Assembly: GCA_016193385.1 (NCBI GenBank)
Contig: JACPSF010000124.1
Location: forward strand, 1-23,573
Source of the DNA: Deltaproteobacteria bacterium
GTDB lineage: Bacteria > Desulfobacterota_B > Binatia > UBA9968
Length of the DNA stretch: 23,573 nt
Direction of reading: 5' to 3'
Both the position numbers and the translations under genes were made by a program. The notes beneath the pieces were generated by a model that saw nothing but the letters and a program-made list of their open reading frames with translations, searched no databases and was not told the origin of the DNA. Each line of letters begins with the position of its first letter. Position 1 is the first letter of the stretch. Below, piece by piece: positions 1 to 8,118 of the stretch.

Positions 1-196
1 GGCCCGAAGATAAGGTTCGACTTTGAGGGCTCACCTCGAAAGGTTGGACATCTGCCCCTCGATCGGGGTAAGAGACTCTTAAATTAGCCGGCTATCCCTC
101 GATCTTCCTCGGGACGGTGAGTTTATCGAACCGTAGGAAGGATCAAACGTGATCTCTTTTTTCGCGTTGACTCCTTTGTGGTAGAGAAAGAGCCGT

Positions 197-1021
197 ATGA
201 ACGAGACCGTCGCCGCTAGAGTCACGACCGGTCAACGAATCTTCTTCGCCGCAGTCGCCGCATTGGCGCTTTGGGTCGGCTTTTGGGGCTATTTTGCTCC
301 CCCTCAGGTCAATAGGGCGATTCCTTGGTTGGTGCCGCCACTGCACGCGCGCTTCTTGGGCGCCATGTATCTCTCTGGCGCAGCAGCCATGATCGGATGC
401 ATTGTCGCGACCCGCTGGGCCCAGGTGCGAGCTGTGGTGTCCATGGCGTACATATGGACCGGAATGCTTTTCATCGTCTCGTTATTTCATGTTGAGGAGT
501 TTGATTTCACGAAAATCCAAGTCTGGATCTGGTTCGGGGCTTATCTCATCTATCCGCTCATCGCTCTCTGGCTTAGTTGGACTCACTCCGACCAAGCCAG
601 GAGAAAAGAAACGACAGACTCAACTTTGCCTAGTTGGACTCGGAGATATCTCTTGATTCAGGGGTACGTTGTGACACTTTTGGCGCTGGCTTTGCTGCTT
701 GCGCCCGGTTTCATGACGAATCTATGGCCGTGGAAAATTACCCGATTACTTGCTCAGATCTACTCGGCCCCTTTCCTTGCCTATGGGTTGGGATGTTTGT
801 GGTTCGCTCACGAGCGGTCGTGGTCAGAGATTAGAGTTGGAGTTACAGCAACGCTTGTTTTTGCCGCCGGTGTGCTCCTTGCATCGTATATGCACCGCAA
901 TCTTTTCTCTGCTGCTGATATAGCCGACTGGTTGTGGTTCATTGGATTCGCGGTCGCCACAGTCATGTTTGGGATGCTTACCATTGGGGCGTTCCGCTCA
1001 CTAAAGTCTGGCGAGGCCTAA
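197..1021 (+). CDS. Polytopic membrane protein, unknown function
   Basis: A 274-residue protein that is almost entirely hydrophobic, with about seven or eight predicted membrane segments and no catalytic motif I recognise. The two halves look alike. Each begins with a hydrophobic helix ending in a short W/P-containing loop (FAPPQVNRAIPWLVPP near residue 35; LAPGFMTNLWPWKITR near 168). This is followed by an 'L-x-A-R/Q-x-x-(x)-A-x-x-x-G' helix and a final pair of helices, which suggests an internal duplication. The ATG start is preceded by a purine-rich stretch (GAGAAAGAG). Its TAA stop shares an A with the ATG of the next gene (TAATG), so the two are probably translationally coupled and function together in the inner membrane. 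Function unknown; the hypothesis of a small transporter or sensor is not supported by any motif. Confidence 0.75.
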   Translation: MNETVAARVTTGQRIFFAAVAALALWVGFWGYFAPPQVNRAIPWLVPPLHARFLGAMYLSGAAAMIGCIVATRWAQVRAVVSMAYIWTGMLFIVSLFHVEEFDFTKIQVWIWFGAYLIYPLIALWLSWTHSDQARRKETTDSTLPSWTRRYLLIQGYVVTLLALALLLAPGFMTNLWPWKITRLLAQIYSAPFLAYGLGCLWFAHERSWSEIRVGVTATLVFAAGVLLASYMHRNLFSAADIADWLWFIGFAVATVMFGMLTIGAFRSLKSGEA

Positions 1022-1416
1022 TGGTAGGACTTGCATACTGGTATACGGCCCTAGTCGGTTGGTTCTTCCTGGTACAGGGAATCATTACCTTTCTCTTTAA
1101 TGTCATTCCTTCGCTCGACCAGGCTTTTCCAATCCTACTGAAAGTTGACCCTATTGCCGCACCTCATTCTTTACTCCATATTTTGCTTGGTGTGGTGGCG
1201 CTAACTGCCTTATTTAAAGGCGGCGTCCAGGGCCCAGATTTGGCTTCGCTAGGAATCGGTGTCTTCTATGTCATTCTCGCTGTTGCCGGTTTCACCGATG
1301 GTCGCGGGCTAGGTTTAGGATTACAGTCTTTCGACCATCCTTTCCACCTAGGGGTCGGCCTGGCGGGATTGCTAGCCGGTGCCGTCTGTCATCTCGGACA
1401 CCAGAAAAAGATTTGA
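1021..1416 (+). CDS. Small four-helix membrane protein (DUF4383-like)
   Basis: A 131-residue, very hydrophobic protein with about four membrane helices. I start it at the ATG that overlaps the stop of the preceding gene (TAATG) rather than at an upstream in-frame ATG at 934, which would lie inside that gene. The central segment 'AAPHSLLHILLGVVAL' has the His-containing second helix (H-x-x-x-H-x-x-x-G) typical of DUF4383-type membrane proteins, and a second His pair occurs near the last helix (DHPFHLGVG). No enzymatic function is known for that family. The coupling to the larger membrane protein suggests that they form one inner-membrane unit. The family assignment rests on pattern memory only and is moderately certain. 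Confidence 0.7.
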   Translation: MVGLAYWYTALVGWFFLVQGIITFLFNVIPSLDQAFPILLKVDPIAAPHSLLHILLGVVALTALFKGGVQGPDLASLGIGVFYVILAVAGFTDGRGLGLGLQSFDHPFHLGVGLAGLLAGAVCHLGHQKKI

Positions 1417-1550
1417 GGAAACGGATCGGACCGGCATCCAAGCATCCATGATTAGGAACTCGCTTTTGAGGGTCAACGACTGAGAACTCAAAATTATCCC
1501 CCGCAACTCTTCGCTAGCCCGCTTTCTAGACCCTTAAGGAGCACAGCAGA

Positions 1551-1568
1551 AGGGGCCGACCGGCCCCT
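1551..1568. repeat. Perfect short palindrome, possible terminator stem
   Basis: AGGGGCCG-AC-CGGCCCCT: an 8-bp perfect inverted repeat with a two-base spacer, about 135 bases after the stop of the small membrane protein. It could be the stem of a terminator for the upstream pair, or a protein-binding palindrome. There is no T-run directly after it, which weakens the terminator reading. Confidence 0.3.
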
Positions 1569-1818
1569 ATCCCCAATTTCGAAGGGAGAATATCCGATAA
1601 TCGGGTCACCTCAGTCTCACCCCAGGTCCCTACGAGTCTACCAACTGGCCAAGGCGAAGGGAGTTGGCCGGGAAATTCCCACGGAATGGTTTTTGCAGGA
1701 TATTAGGGATTAGACCAGCGGATAGCGTTCAAGGAATAACCCCTCCCTAACCAAATCAGCCTGTCTTACCGCTTTGCTTTTCCCTCCATCCGCGGTTCCG
1801 ACCAACATGGTTGAATAG

Positions 1819-1847
1819 GTGACGATTTTAGCATGGTATGTTATTCT
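1819..1847 (+). promoter_or_regulatory. Weak candidate sigma-70 promoter for the STAND gene
   Basis: GTGACG (1819-1824) and TATTCT (1842-1847) are separated by 17 bases, in an A/T-rich stretch 30 bases before the GTG start at 1877. Four of six bases match the -35 consensus and four of six the -10. A purine patch (ACGAGGG, 1863-1869) gives a plausible ribosome binding site. This is a by-eye match and may be coincidental. Confidence 0.25.
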
Positions 1848-1876
1848 AAGAACTATCAAGAGACGAGGGTTTTGCT

Positions 1877-4800
1877 GTGCCTCTACTGATTGGGCAGCCT
1901 ATTGACGCACGTGAGCTAGAGCAGGCCACGAGCCAGTGGTCCCCGGAGAGGTTTGCCTCGATGTGCGACGCACTTGTTTGGGCCGCGTCGGAGCACCAAT
2001 ACCCAAATCTTCCTCGCTTTACAGGCCGCATTTATGCCGCCGACGACGGGATAGATGCGGAATGGGACGTTGAGATTCCCCTCGATGACAAAGCTCTTCC
2101 GACTCCCATTGTCGGGGCAGGTTGGAACGTATTTCAGTACAAAAAGCGCGACCTTATAGCTCAGGACCGGCGGCGGATTGTTGCCAATCTTAAATCGAGT
2201 CTAAAGAGAGCCGTTGCTGCTCTAGCAAAAAAGAAAGCAAAACATCCCAGCCGTTACATTCTTTTTGTCAACGTCGATTTGAAGGGTGATCAAGTTGAGG
2301 CTTTAAAAAAATCACTTTTAGAGGGATATGATCGATCGTCCGAAGTTCACTTGGAGATAATCGGTGCTGGTGGTCTCGCGGCCCTCCTCAACGACAACCC
2401 CCACTTAAGGGCAGCTTACTTCACCCCGCTTGCCTTTAAAACCTGGGAAGAAGCGAATCGGTCACACCGCACGCAAAAGCTCCTTGGGTTTGACGTAGCC
2501 TTAGTGGGCAGAGAAGAAACACTCAACCGATTGCGGGCCTTCGTGGATGACCCCCGGGTTCGTGCCGCTGTTGTTACCGGTCCGCATGATATTGGTAAAA
2601 GCCGCCTTGTCCTTGAAGCCACGAGCCATTGTCCCCATGACGTTGTGTTTGCTCTTGATCCTCGCTCCATGACGCTTGACGACTATCGTAATCTCGTCGC
2701 CGAGCGGAAGAATGTTGTTTGCATTGTTGAAGATCCCGACCCTGATAGAGTAGTACCTTTCGTCAACGAAATGCTTGGAATTGAAGGCTTGAAGGTTGTT
2801 ATTACATTGCCTAGTTCGGGCGAGGGGCCGGGAGCTTCCTATGGTCAAGACGAGAGAGTGCAATTCCTGGCGCTAGGGCCTTTAAGTGATGAGGACTCAC
2901 GAAAACTTCTGGAAGGCACCGGGAAACATTTGGACTTCGGCGTCCAGTCATGGATTCTGGATCAGGCAGGAGGAAATCCAGGGATCTTGCTTGCTGCTGC
3001 GAGCGTTGGAGAAAAGTTGCGTGTTGAAGCCGGCGACTTTGCTCAAGCTGTTGGCGAGGAGTTTGAAAGGCGAATCAAGTCGGAACTTGGTCAAGACGCC
3101 TTGAAGTGCGCAGAACTGCTGTCTATTTTGACGCACGTAGGTGTCTCCGGGAAGTTTGAGGCCGAACTCAGAGTCATTTGCGATCTCTTCGGTGAGGGTT
3201 GGCAGTCACCGACAGTCCTCGCCGCGTTAGAGGTTCTTCAGCACGCTGGGTTGGCAAAAAGGGGAGGCTCATTTGCAGAGATCACACTTCCGATCCTGGC
3301 TTACTATCTTGCTGGAAAGCTTCTTCGTGGCCGGAAAGATGAGGTGTTTGCCTTGTTTGGCAGATTGGACGATAGCGCCAGGCTGAGATTCTTAAGACAA
3401 CTTTCTCAAGTACGAGCTGAAGAGGTTGAACGATTTTGGGATGCGCTTTTCGATCCGCGGCAGCCGGACACTCCCTTCGGCAGTCTGAAATCTGCTCTAA
3501 AGCACGCTCATATGCTGCGGCTTATTGCGGGCACAGTTCCTGAACGGACATTGCAGCTCTTGGAATCTGGGCTTACTGGCATGAGCTTACAGGAGAGGTT
3601 GGCAATAAAGAACGAGCAGCGCGGAGAGTTAAGGTGGGCAGTTGAGCAGCTTCTTTTTCGCAGTAAAACTAGTGCAGGCGCGCTTCGCGCCTTAGGGAGG
3701 CTTGCAGAAGCCGAGACAGAAAGTTATGCGAATAACGCCACAGGCGTTTTCTGTGAATCTTTTCATCCGCTTCACCCTCAGCTTCCATTGTTGCTTGACG
3801 AAAGGCTCCGGGTGCTAGATGAAATTCTGTCCCCGAAATATTCTCTTGAACTCCGCTTGATTGGCGTAAAAGCGATCCAGTCAGCTCTTAGTCGAATGGG
3901 AGCAATTACGCTTCGCTACAGTAGTGGGCCGGAGCCTCTGGATTCGCGACCGAGTGTGACCTACGGCGAGGTGTGGGATTACGTTGAATCACTCGTCGAT
4001 CTCTTGATGAAAGCAGCACAATCTGATGAATCTGCATTGGCGATATCGGCGGGTGGCGCCCTCCCTCATGTCATTGCCGAATGCGCCATCCAGGCTCGAC
4101 CAGAAAGCGCTGTTGCCTATTTTAAGGTTATTACCGAATGGGTGCTAAGGGGCAGGGCTTTAATTCGTATTGCAGACTTAACGGAGGCCCTCAAATTTGC
4201 CCGAAGGGTGTTAGATGAAAGAGCACAAAAGGCTGCCAAGGAGGCAGGTGTCACACACAAAAAAGGTGTGCAAGAGCTAGATGCTCTGTTAGCTTCTCTC
4301 GACAGAGGCGACTTCACAAGCAGATTGAAAAGATGGGCTGGGAAGTGGACTCACGATGATCGTGATTACGAGTTGGAAGAGGGAGGTCGGCGGCTATATC
4401 GTGGTGAAAAGGAATTACGAGCCCTCGCCCGAGAAGCTGAAAACGACCCTACTACCCTGGCGGATGATCTTTTAACGTGGCTTTGCACGAGAGAAGCTCA
4501 AAAAGCGCACATGTTCTTTTGGTGGCTTGGAAGCCTAGATTCGGATCGGAAGTGGCTTTCAAAGATTGAACAGCTTGCATCCAGCGAAAATGGAGTGATC
4601 GCTTTTTCGGCTTACTTCGGTGGTTTAAGCAAGCAAGATTCCTTACGGGTTAGCAAGCGTCTCGATGAACTCGCTCTGGCAAAGCAGGTCACGGCAGAGG
4701 CAATTGCCGGTGCTACAAGGTATCTTGCCGCGGACTTAGCCGGCATTAGGCGGATGGAAATCCTTCTTCAGGAGAAACGGGTTGACCCTGTGTATGTTGA

Positions 4801-5845
4801 ACGAACTCTGTTGTGCGGCGGATGGATCGATCAGCTAAGCAGCGACGAATATGTGCGCATACTCAGAGCAATCGCCGGGCCAAAGCTGGAGAACGGGGCC
4901 GCAGTGATTGATTCTTTGGGAATGTGGATGCACGGTGAAAAAACTATAGACGGGGAACTGGCTGAATTTGCATGGCAATGCTTGGAGGCGGTACTGCCTA
5001 TAGACGGTACCGACGCATACGATTGCGATAGACTTGCGTCCAAATTAGCTGAAGCAGACCCGGAACGAGGGTTCAGGCTCCTGAAAAGACTGCTCTCACA
5101 ACCGTACGAAAGACGAGCGTGGAACCCAATAGACCGCTATGGAGCCGGGGAGCGCCAGTTTTGGAAAGCCCTGCATAATGTCGATCGCGAGCGGGCCCTC
5201 AGAACTGTTCTTTCCTTGGCCTTAACAGATCCCTTAAAGCATTTTCAAATCACATGGGATTTTCAAGACCTCGTGGACCAACAGGGCGACGCTGATCTAC
5301 TGGTTAAACTTGCACTCGAGAATGACGAACAAGCCGAGGTTATTGCACAGAGTATTACAACGGCACGTCCCGGCTTCTGGCCCATTGCCTTCGAAATTGT
5401 CAAAAATTACCGCTCTAATCGAAAGATACGCGAGGCATTAACAGGAGGGATAGAGCAGAGGGGTGAAGTCTACTCGGGTCCTTACTCGCAGCATCTGGAA
5501 TCGTGCCGCAAGGAAGTAGAGCGAGTACTGAACGATCTTGCAACGCCTCCTGCTGCTCGGACCTGGCTGCAGGACGTTCTAAGTCGTTTTAAGGCGGAAA
5601 TTGCCCAGCACGTCATCTGGGAATACGACGAGGACGTGAATAGTTTGAGACGATACATCGAAGACAGGGATTCTCCTGAGCGGATCTGGGCGATTGGTAG
5701 AGTCCTGAAATATGCCGATTTGAAAGACATAAGACGGCTGCTGACCGTTGAGGACATCTCCGAGGCACTTCCACAGGTTGACCTTCCCGAAAAGAAGCGC
5801 AGGGCTTTAGAGAGAGCCTTAGAGGTGTGGCAGAGTGGAAGCTAA
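1877..5845 (+). CDS. Nuclease-STAND NTPase, Avs-like defence protein
   Basis: A 1322-residue protein starting at GTG. Residues about 20-130 look like a PD-(D/E)XK nuclease fold: a GID motif (58-60) with acidic residues, then a strand ending in Q-Y-K (87-89), the Q-x-K variant seen in Mrr-type restriction enzymes. Residues about 205-380 hold a P-loop NTPase. Walker A is GPHDIGKS (235-242), a Walker-B-like VVCIVED spans about 280-286, a sensor-like strand is KVVIT, and GGNPGI (365-370) is the GGxP signature usual in STAND/NACHT ATPases. The remaining roughly 900 residues are helix-rich with no enzymatic motif, as expected for a repeat-based sensor. Effector at the N-terminus, STAND core and long C-terminal sensor is the plan of antiviral Avs proteins, which recognise a phage protein, oligomerise and cut DNA. 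The next gene starts inside its last codons (11-base overlap). Homology to a named Avs class is not established here. Confidence 0.8.
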   Translation: MPLLIGQPIDARELEQATSQWSPERFASMCDALVWAASEHQYPNLPRFTGRIYAADDGIDAEWDVEIPLDDKALPTPIVGAGWNVFQYKKRDLIAQDRRRIVANLKSSLKRAVAALAKKKAKHPSRYILFVNVDLKGDQVEALKKSLLEGYDRSSEVHLEIIGAGGLAALLNDNPHLRAAYFTPLAFKTWEEANRSHRTQKLLGFDVALVGREETLNRLRAFVDDPRVRAAVVTGPHDIGKSRLVLEATSHCPHDVVFALDPRSMTLDDYRNLVAERKNVVCIVEDPDPDRVVPFVNEMLGIEGLKVVITLPSSGEGPGASYGQDERVQFLALGPLSDEDSRKLLEGTGKHLDFGVQSWILDQAGGNPGILLAAASVGEKLRVEAGDFAQAVGEEFERRIKSELGQDALKCAELLSILTHVGVSGKFEAELRVICDLFGEGWQSPTVLAALEVLQHAGLAKRGGSFAEITLPILAYYLAGKLLRGRKDEVFALFGRLDDSARLRFLRQLSQVRAEEVERFWDALFDPRQPDTPFGSLKSALKHAHMLRLIAGTVPERTLQLLESGLTGMSLQERLAIKNEQRGELRWAVEQLLFRSKTSAGALRALGRLAEAETESYANNATGVFCESFHPLHPQLPLLLDERLRVLDEILSPKYSLELRLIGVKAIQSALSRMGAITLRYSSGPEPLDSRPSVTYGEVWDYVESLVDLLMKAAQSDESALAISAGGALPHVIAECAIQARPESAVAYFKVITEWVLRGRALIRIADLTEALKFARRVLDERAQKAAKEAGVTHKKGVQELDALLASLDRGDFTSRLKRWAGKWTHDDRDYELEEGGRRLYRGEKELRALAREAENDPTTLADDLLTWLCTREAQKAHMFFWWLGSLDSDRKWLSKIEQLASSENGVIAFSAYFGGLSKQDSLRVSKRLDELALAKQVTAEAIAGATRYLAADLAGIRRMEILLQEKRVDPVYVERTLLCGGWIDQLSSDEYVRILRAIAGPKLENGAAVIDSLGMWMHGEKTIDGELAEFAWQCLEAVLPIDGTDAYDCDRLASKLAEADPERGFRLLKRLLSQPYERRAWNPIDRYGAGERQFWKALHNVDRERALRTVLSLALTDPLKHFQITWDFQDLVDQQGDADLLVKLALENDEQAEVIAQSITTARPGFWPIAFEIVKNYRSNRKIREALTGGIEQRGEVYSGPYSQHLESCRKEVERVLNDLATPPAARTWLQDVLSRFKAEIAQHVIWEYDEDVNSLRRYIEDRDSPERIWAIGRVLKYADLKDIRRLLTVEDISEALPQVDLPEKKRRALERALEVWQSGS

Positions 5846-6439
5846 GGTCTTAACTCCTCTACAGGCCAGAGTGCTGAGAGCGCTGTTCGAGAATGGCATC
5901 GGGGAACGCGGCTACTATTTTACCGGCGGTTCGGCCCTGGCAGAATTCTACCTGCAGCATCGCTACTCGGACGATTTAGACTTGTTCACGCGATCGCCCG
6001 GGCGAGTAAAGAATGATTTCGGCGATCTTAAGCAAATACTTACTTCATTGGAGTTCGACATTTTAACCTCGGATGAGAGCGAGGAATTTGTTCGCTTTTT
6101 TGTCCGAGCAGGCGATGAAGGCGGTGACCGACTAAAAGTCGAGTTTGCCAGAGATGCCAAAGCGGTAGAGAACCGCCGGAGCCTAAAGACTTTGTTGACT
6201 TATTTTTTATCCTCAAAGAGTCAACATTTGCCCTGGACTACCTATTGCAAAGAGCTAGGGAAAAGGAAGCGGCATTTGACAGGGAGGATGGGACCTTAGT
6301 ATTCGCTACTAATCTGCTAAGGGCGAGAGAATTTGGCTTTCTACCGAGAATGATAAAACCTCTCGCGCTGGATGAGCTGCGATCTTATCTAATTCCGAAA
6401 GCGGAGGAGATAATTCGCCGGCTTCGTCCCCTGCGTTGA
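5835..6439 (+). pseudogene. AbiEii/DUF1814 nucleotidyltransferase, broken by deletion and frameshift
   Basis: The gene starts at a GTG overlapping the last 11 bases of the STAND gene. Its N-terminal half is a clear AbiEii/AbiGii-type nucleotidyltransferase: FTGGSAL (29-35) followed by YSDDLDLF (44-51), i.e. the GG[S/T]...DxD motif that binds the nucleotide and metal, then LKVEFARDA. Frame 3 then loses similarity and ends at 6299. The family's conserved C-terminal part continues in another frame from about 6179 (EPKDFVDLFFILKES...), through FLPRMIKPLALDELRSY, to a TGA at 6439. In intact relatives roughly 20-25 residues, including the 'ED-x-x-x-N-K' segment, lie between FARDA and the PKDFVDL motif. 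Here only about seven codons remain, so a short deletion also shifted the frame. Such proteins modify tRNA or nucleotides as toxins of type IV toxin-antitoxin systems. No AbiEi-like antitoxin lies next to it. Confidence 0.8.
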
Positions 6440-6460
6440 GCATAAAAGCAACGAGCTGTG

Positions 6461-6829
6461 CTAATAACCAAGCTTCTCTATGTCTTCTTCGTCGATGCCG
6501 AAGTAATGAGCGATCTCGTGAAGCACGGTGAGTCGAATCTGCTTGCGCAGCTCGGTGGGATCGGGGAAATCTCGCAGCAGGGGCTCGGAGAAGATGGTGA
6601 TCTTGTCAGGGAGCAGAGGAGGATCGAGAAGGGAGCGTTCGGCCAAAGGAGTCCCTTCGTACAGGCCATAAAGCACGTCGCGCTGCGGATCGAGGCCCAT
6701 CGCTTTAAGTTGGCTTCGCTTTGGCCTCTTCTCCACCACGACCACCACGTTCTCCAGCCGGTTGCCAAACTCGGCGGGGAGGCCGTCCAGGACTCGATGG
6801 GCCTCTTCTTTCAATGCCTTGGGATCCAT
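6461..6829 (-). CDS. Minimal zinc metallopeptidase (zincin, DUF1025-type)
   Basis: A 122-residue protein of the small, stand-alone zincin family found widely in bacteria. The metal site is plain: H-E-I-A-H-Y-F-G-I-D (H104, E105, H108, D113), the HExxHxxGxD pattern in which two His and the Asp bind zinc and Glu activates water. The preceding strands (VVVVVEKRP..., DKITIFSEPLL) match the family's core, and the length is normal. There is no signal peptide, so it should be cytoplasmic; the physiological substrate is unknown. It is convergent with the broken nucleotidyltransferase (21 bases between the stops) and divergent from mltA, whose possible first ATG (6828) overlaps this gene's ATG. It marks the boundary between the accessory block and the housekeeping block. 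Confidence 0.85.
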   Translation of the reverse strand: MDPKALKEEAHRVLDGLPAEFGNRLENVVVVVEKRPKRSQLKAMGLDPQRDVLYGLYEGTPLAERSLLDPPLLPDKITIFSEPLLRDFPDPTELRKQIRLTVLHEIAHYFGIDEEDIEKLGY

Positions 6830-6872
6830 GGCTAAACAGGTTGCACCAAACGCCTTCAGGCTTCAAGCCGGG

Positions 6873-8042
6873 ATGCTAGGGCTGAAAGCGTACGCTTGTT
6901 TGCTCCTATTTCTCTGTCTCTTTTGGGTCGGGGCCGGCTGGTCGCGCGAGGCCGCTTTCCCGGTCTTCAGGGACGACTTGGATCGGGACTCGCTTCGCCG
7001 CGCGATTCATCGGAGTCTCGAGTTTCTTCAAAGGCTGCCACCGGACCGACCGGTGGGAGAGTGGCCGAGGAGAGTTACGGCACAAGAGATTAAGGAATCG
7101 CTGCTTTTGTTTATGGAGCGACTTGATCTTTTGGTTAAGCCGCAGTCGCTGGTGCAGTTTCTCCGCTCCCATTACGATCTGCATCGGTCCGACGGGAAGG
7201 GCGCCAGTGGAAGCGTTTTATTCACCGGGTACTACCAGCCCGTAATCTCAGGAAGCCTGGTTGAGACCGAGGAATTCCGTTTCCCGATCTACGGAAAGCC
7301 GAAAGATCTCCTGGAGCAGGAGGTGGTGAGCTCGGCCTCCGATCCGCGCCTGGAGAAGCTGGTCGGGAGGCTGGAGGATCAGCGCTTGGTGCCGTACTTT
7401 TCCCGCCATGAAATTGACGGCTTGGGCCGGCTCAAGGGCAAAGGATACGAGCTTGCCTGGGTGAAGGATCCGGTGGAACTATTTTTTCTGCACATTCAAG
7501 GCTCGGGACTTTTACGGCTGAAGGATGGGCGGTTGCTCCCTTTGAACTACGCCGCTTCTAACGGGCGACCGTATGCGAGCATCGGAAGGCTTCTGGTCGA
7601 GAGCGGCAAAATTCCCCGGGCGGAGATTAACATGCAGCGACTGCGCCGCTACCTGAAGGATCATCCCGAGGACGGGGGCTCCCTCATGGCGCGCAACGAG
7701 AGCTATGTTTTTTTCCGCTTTGGAAAAGACGGTCCCCTGGGCAGCTTGGAGGTCCCGCTGACGCCTGGACGGTCCATCGCGACCGACGCCCGTCATTTTC
7801 CTAAAGGCGCGTTAGGCTTTGTCGTCTCCCGTCGACCGGTCCCGGATGCCCAGGGGAAGGTGATTCGCTGGCGGCCCTTTTCGCGATTTGTGTTAAACCA
7901 GGACACCGGTAGTGCCATTCAAGGTCGGGGTAGGGTGGACCTCTATTTCGGGAGCGGCCCCGAGGCGGGATGGGTGGCGGGAGCGATGAATACCCCGGGA
8001 AAGCTTTATTTCTTGATTCGCAAGAGTGAGACCAGTCCCTAG
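6873..8042 (+). CDS. mltA: Membrane-bound lytic murein transglycosylase A
   Basis: This enzyme cleaves the MurNAc-GlcNAc bond of peptidoglycan with formation of 1,6-anhydro-MurNAc, acting in the periplasm. The MltA domain is recognisable from GYYQPVISGS through ...FRFPIYGKP, VELFFLHIQGSG, NGRPYASIGRLL and GSLEVPLTPGRSIATD. The C-terminal 3D domain follows (QDTGSAIQGRGRVDLYFGSG), with the conserved Asp residues that include the catalytic one. The N-terminus MLGLKAYACLLLFLCLFWVGAGW is a hydrophobic export or anchor segment. I place the start at the ATG at 6873, giving a compact signal sequence. An in-frame ATG at 6828 is possible but would make the start codon overlap that of the divergent metallopeptidase. 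No typical lipobox Cys is visible, unlike E. coli MltA, so it may be anchored or secreted by the signal sequence. Confidence 0.88.
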   Translation: MLGLKAYACLLLFLCLFWVGAGWSREAAFPVFRDDLDRDSLRRAIHRSLEFLQRLPPDRPVGEWPRRVTAQEIKESLLLFMERLDLLVKPQSLVQFLRSHYDLHRSDGKGASGSVLFTGYYQPVISGSLVETEEFRFPIYGKPKDLLEQEVVSSASDPRLEKLVGRLEDQRLVPYFSRHEIDGLGRLKGKGYELAWVKDPVELFFLHIQGSGLLRLKDGRLLPLNYAASNGRPYASIGRLLVESGKIPRAEINMQRLRRYLKDHPEDGGSLMARNESYVFFRFGKDGPLGSLEVPLTPGRSIATDARHFPKGALGFVVSRRPVPDAQGKVIRWRPFSRFVLNQDTGSAIQGRGRVDLYFGSGPEAGWVAGAMNTPGKLYFLIRKSETSP

Positions 8043-8047
8043 CTTTT

Positions 8048-8064
8048 TGGCACGGATCTTGTGC
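8048..8064. terminator. Weak hairpin after mltA
   Basis: GGCAC-GGATCTT-GTGCC, a 5-bp stem beginning 6 bases after the mltA stop. A T-rich but interrupted tract (GAGTTTACTTTT) follows. It could terminate mltA transcription, but the stem is short. Confidence 0.25.
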
Positions 8065-8118
8065 CTGAGTTTACTTTTAGAGATGAGGGCTGCTGGCTAA
8101 TTTTCACCGACACCTGCC

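Larger units (their letters stand above)
1417..1876. other. Intergenic region before the STAND gene
   Basis: 460 bases without a convincing gene. It contains one perfect short palindrome (1551-1568, listed separately). It also contains a start-less open frame running to a TAG at 1711-1713, whose end reads RVYQLAKAKGVGREIP..., a weakly helix-turn-helix or IF2-N-like string that could be a gene remnant or chance. The last 60 bases are A/T-rich and probably hold the promoter of the downstream gene. Confidence 0.4.
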
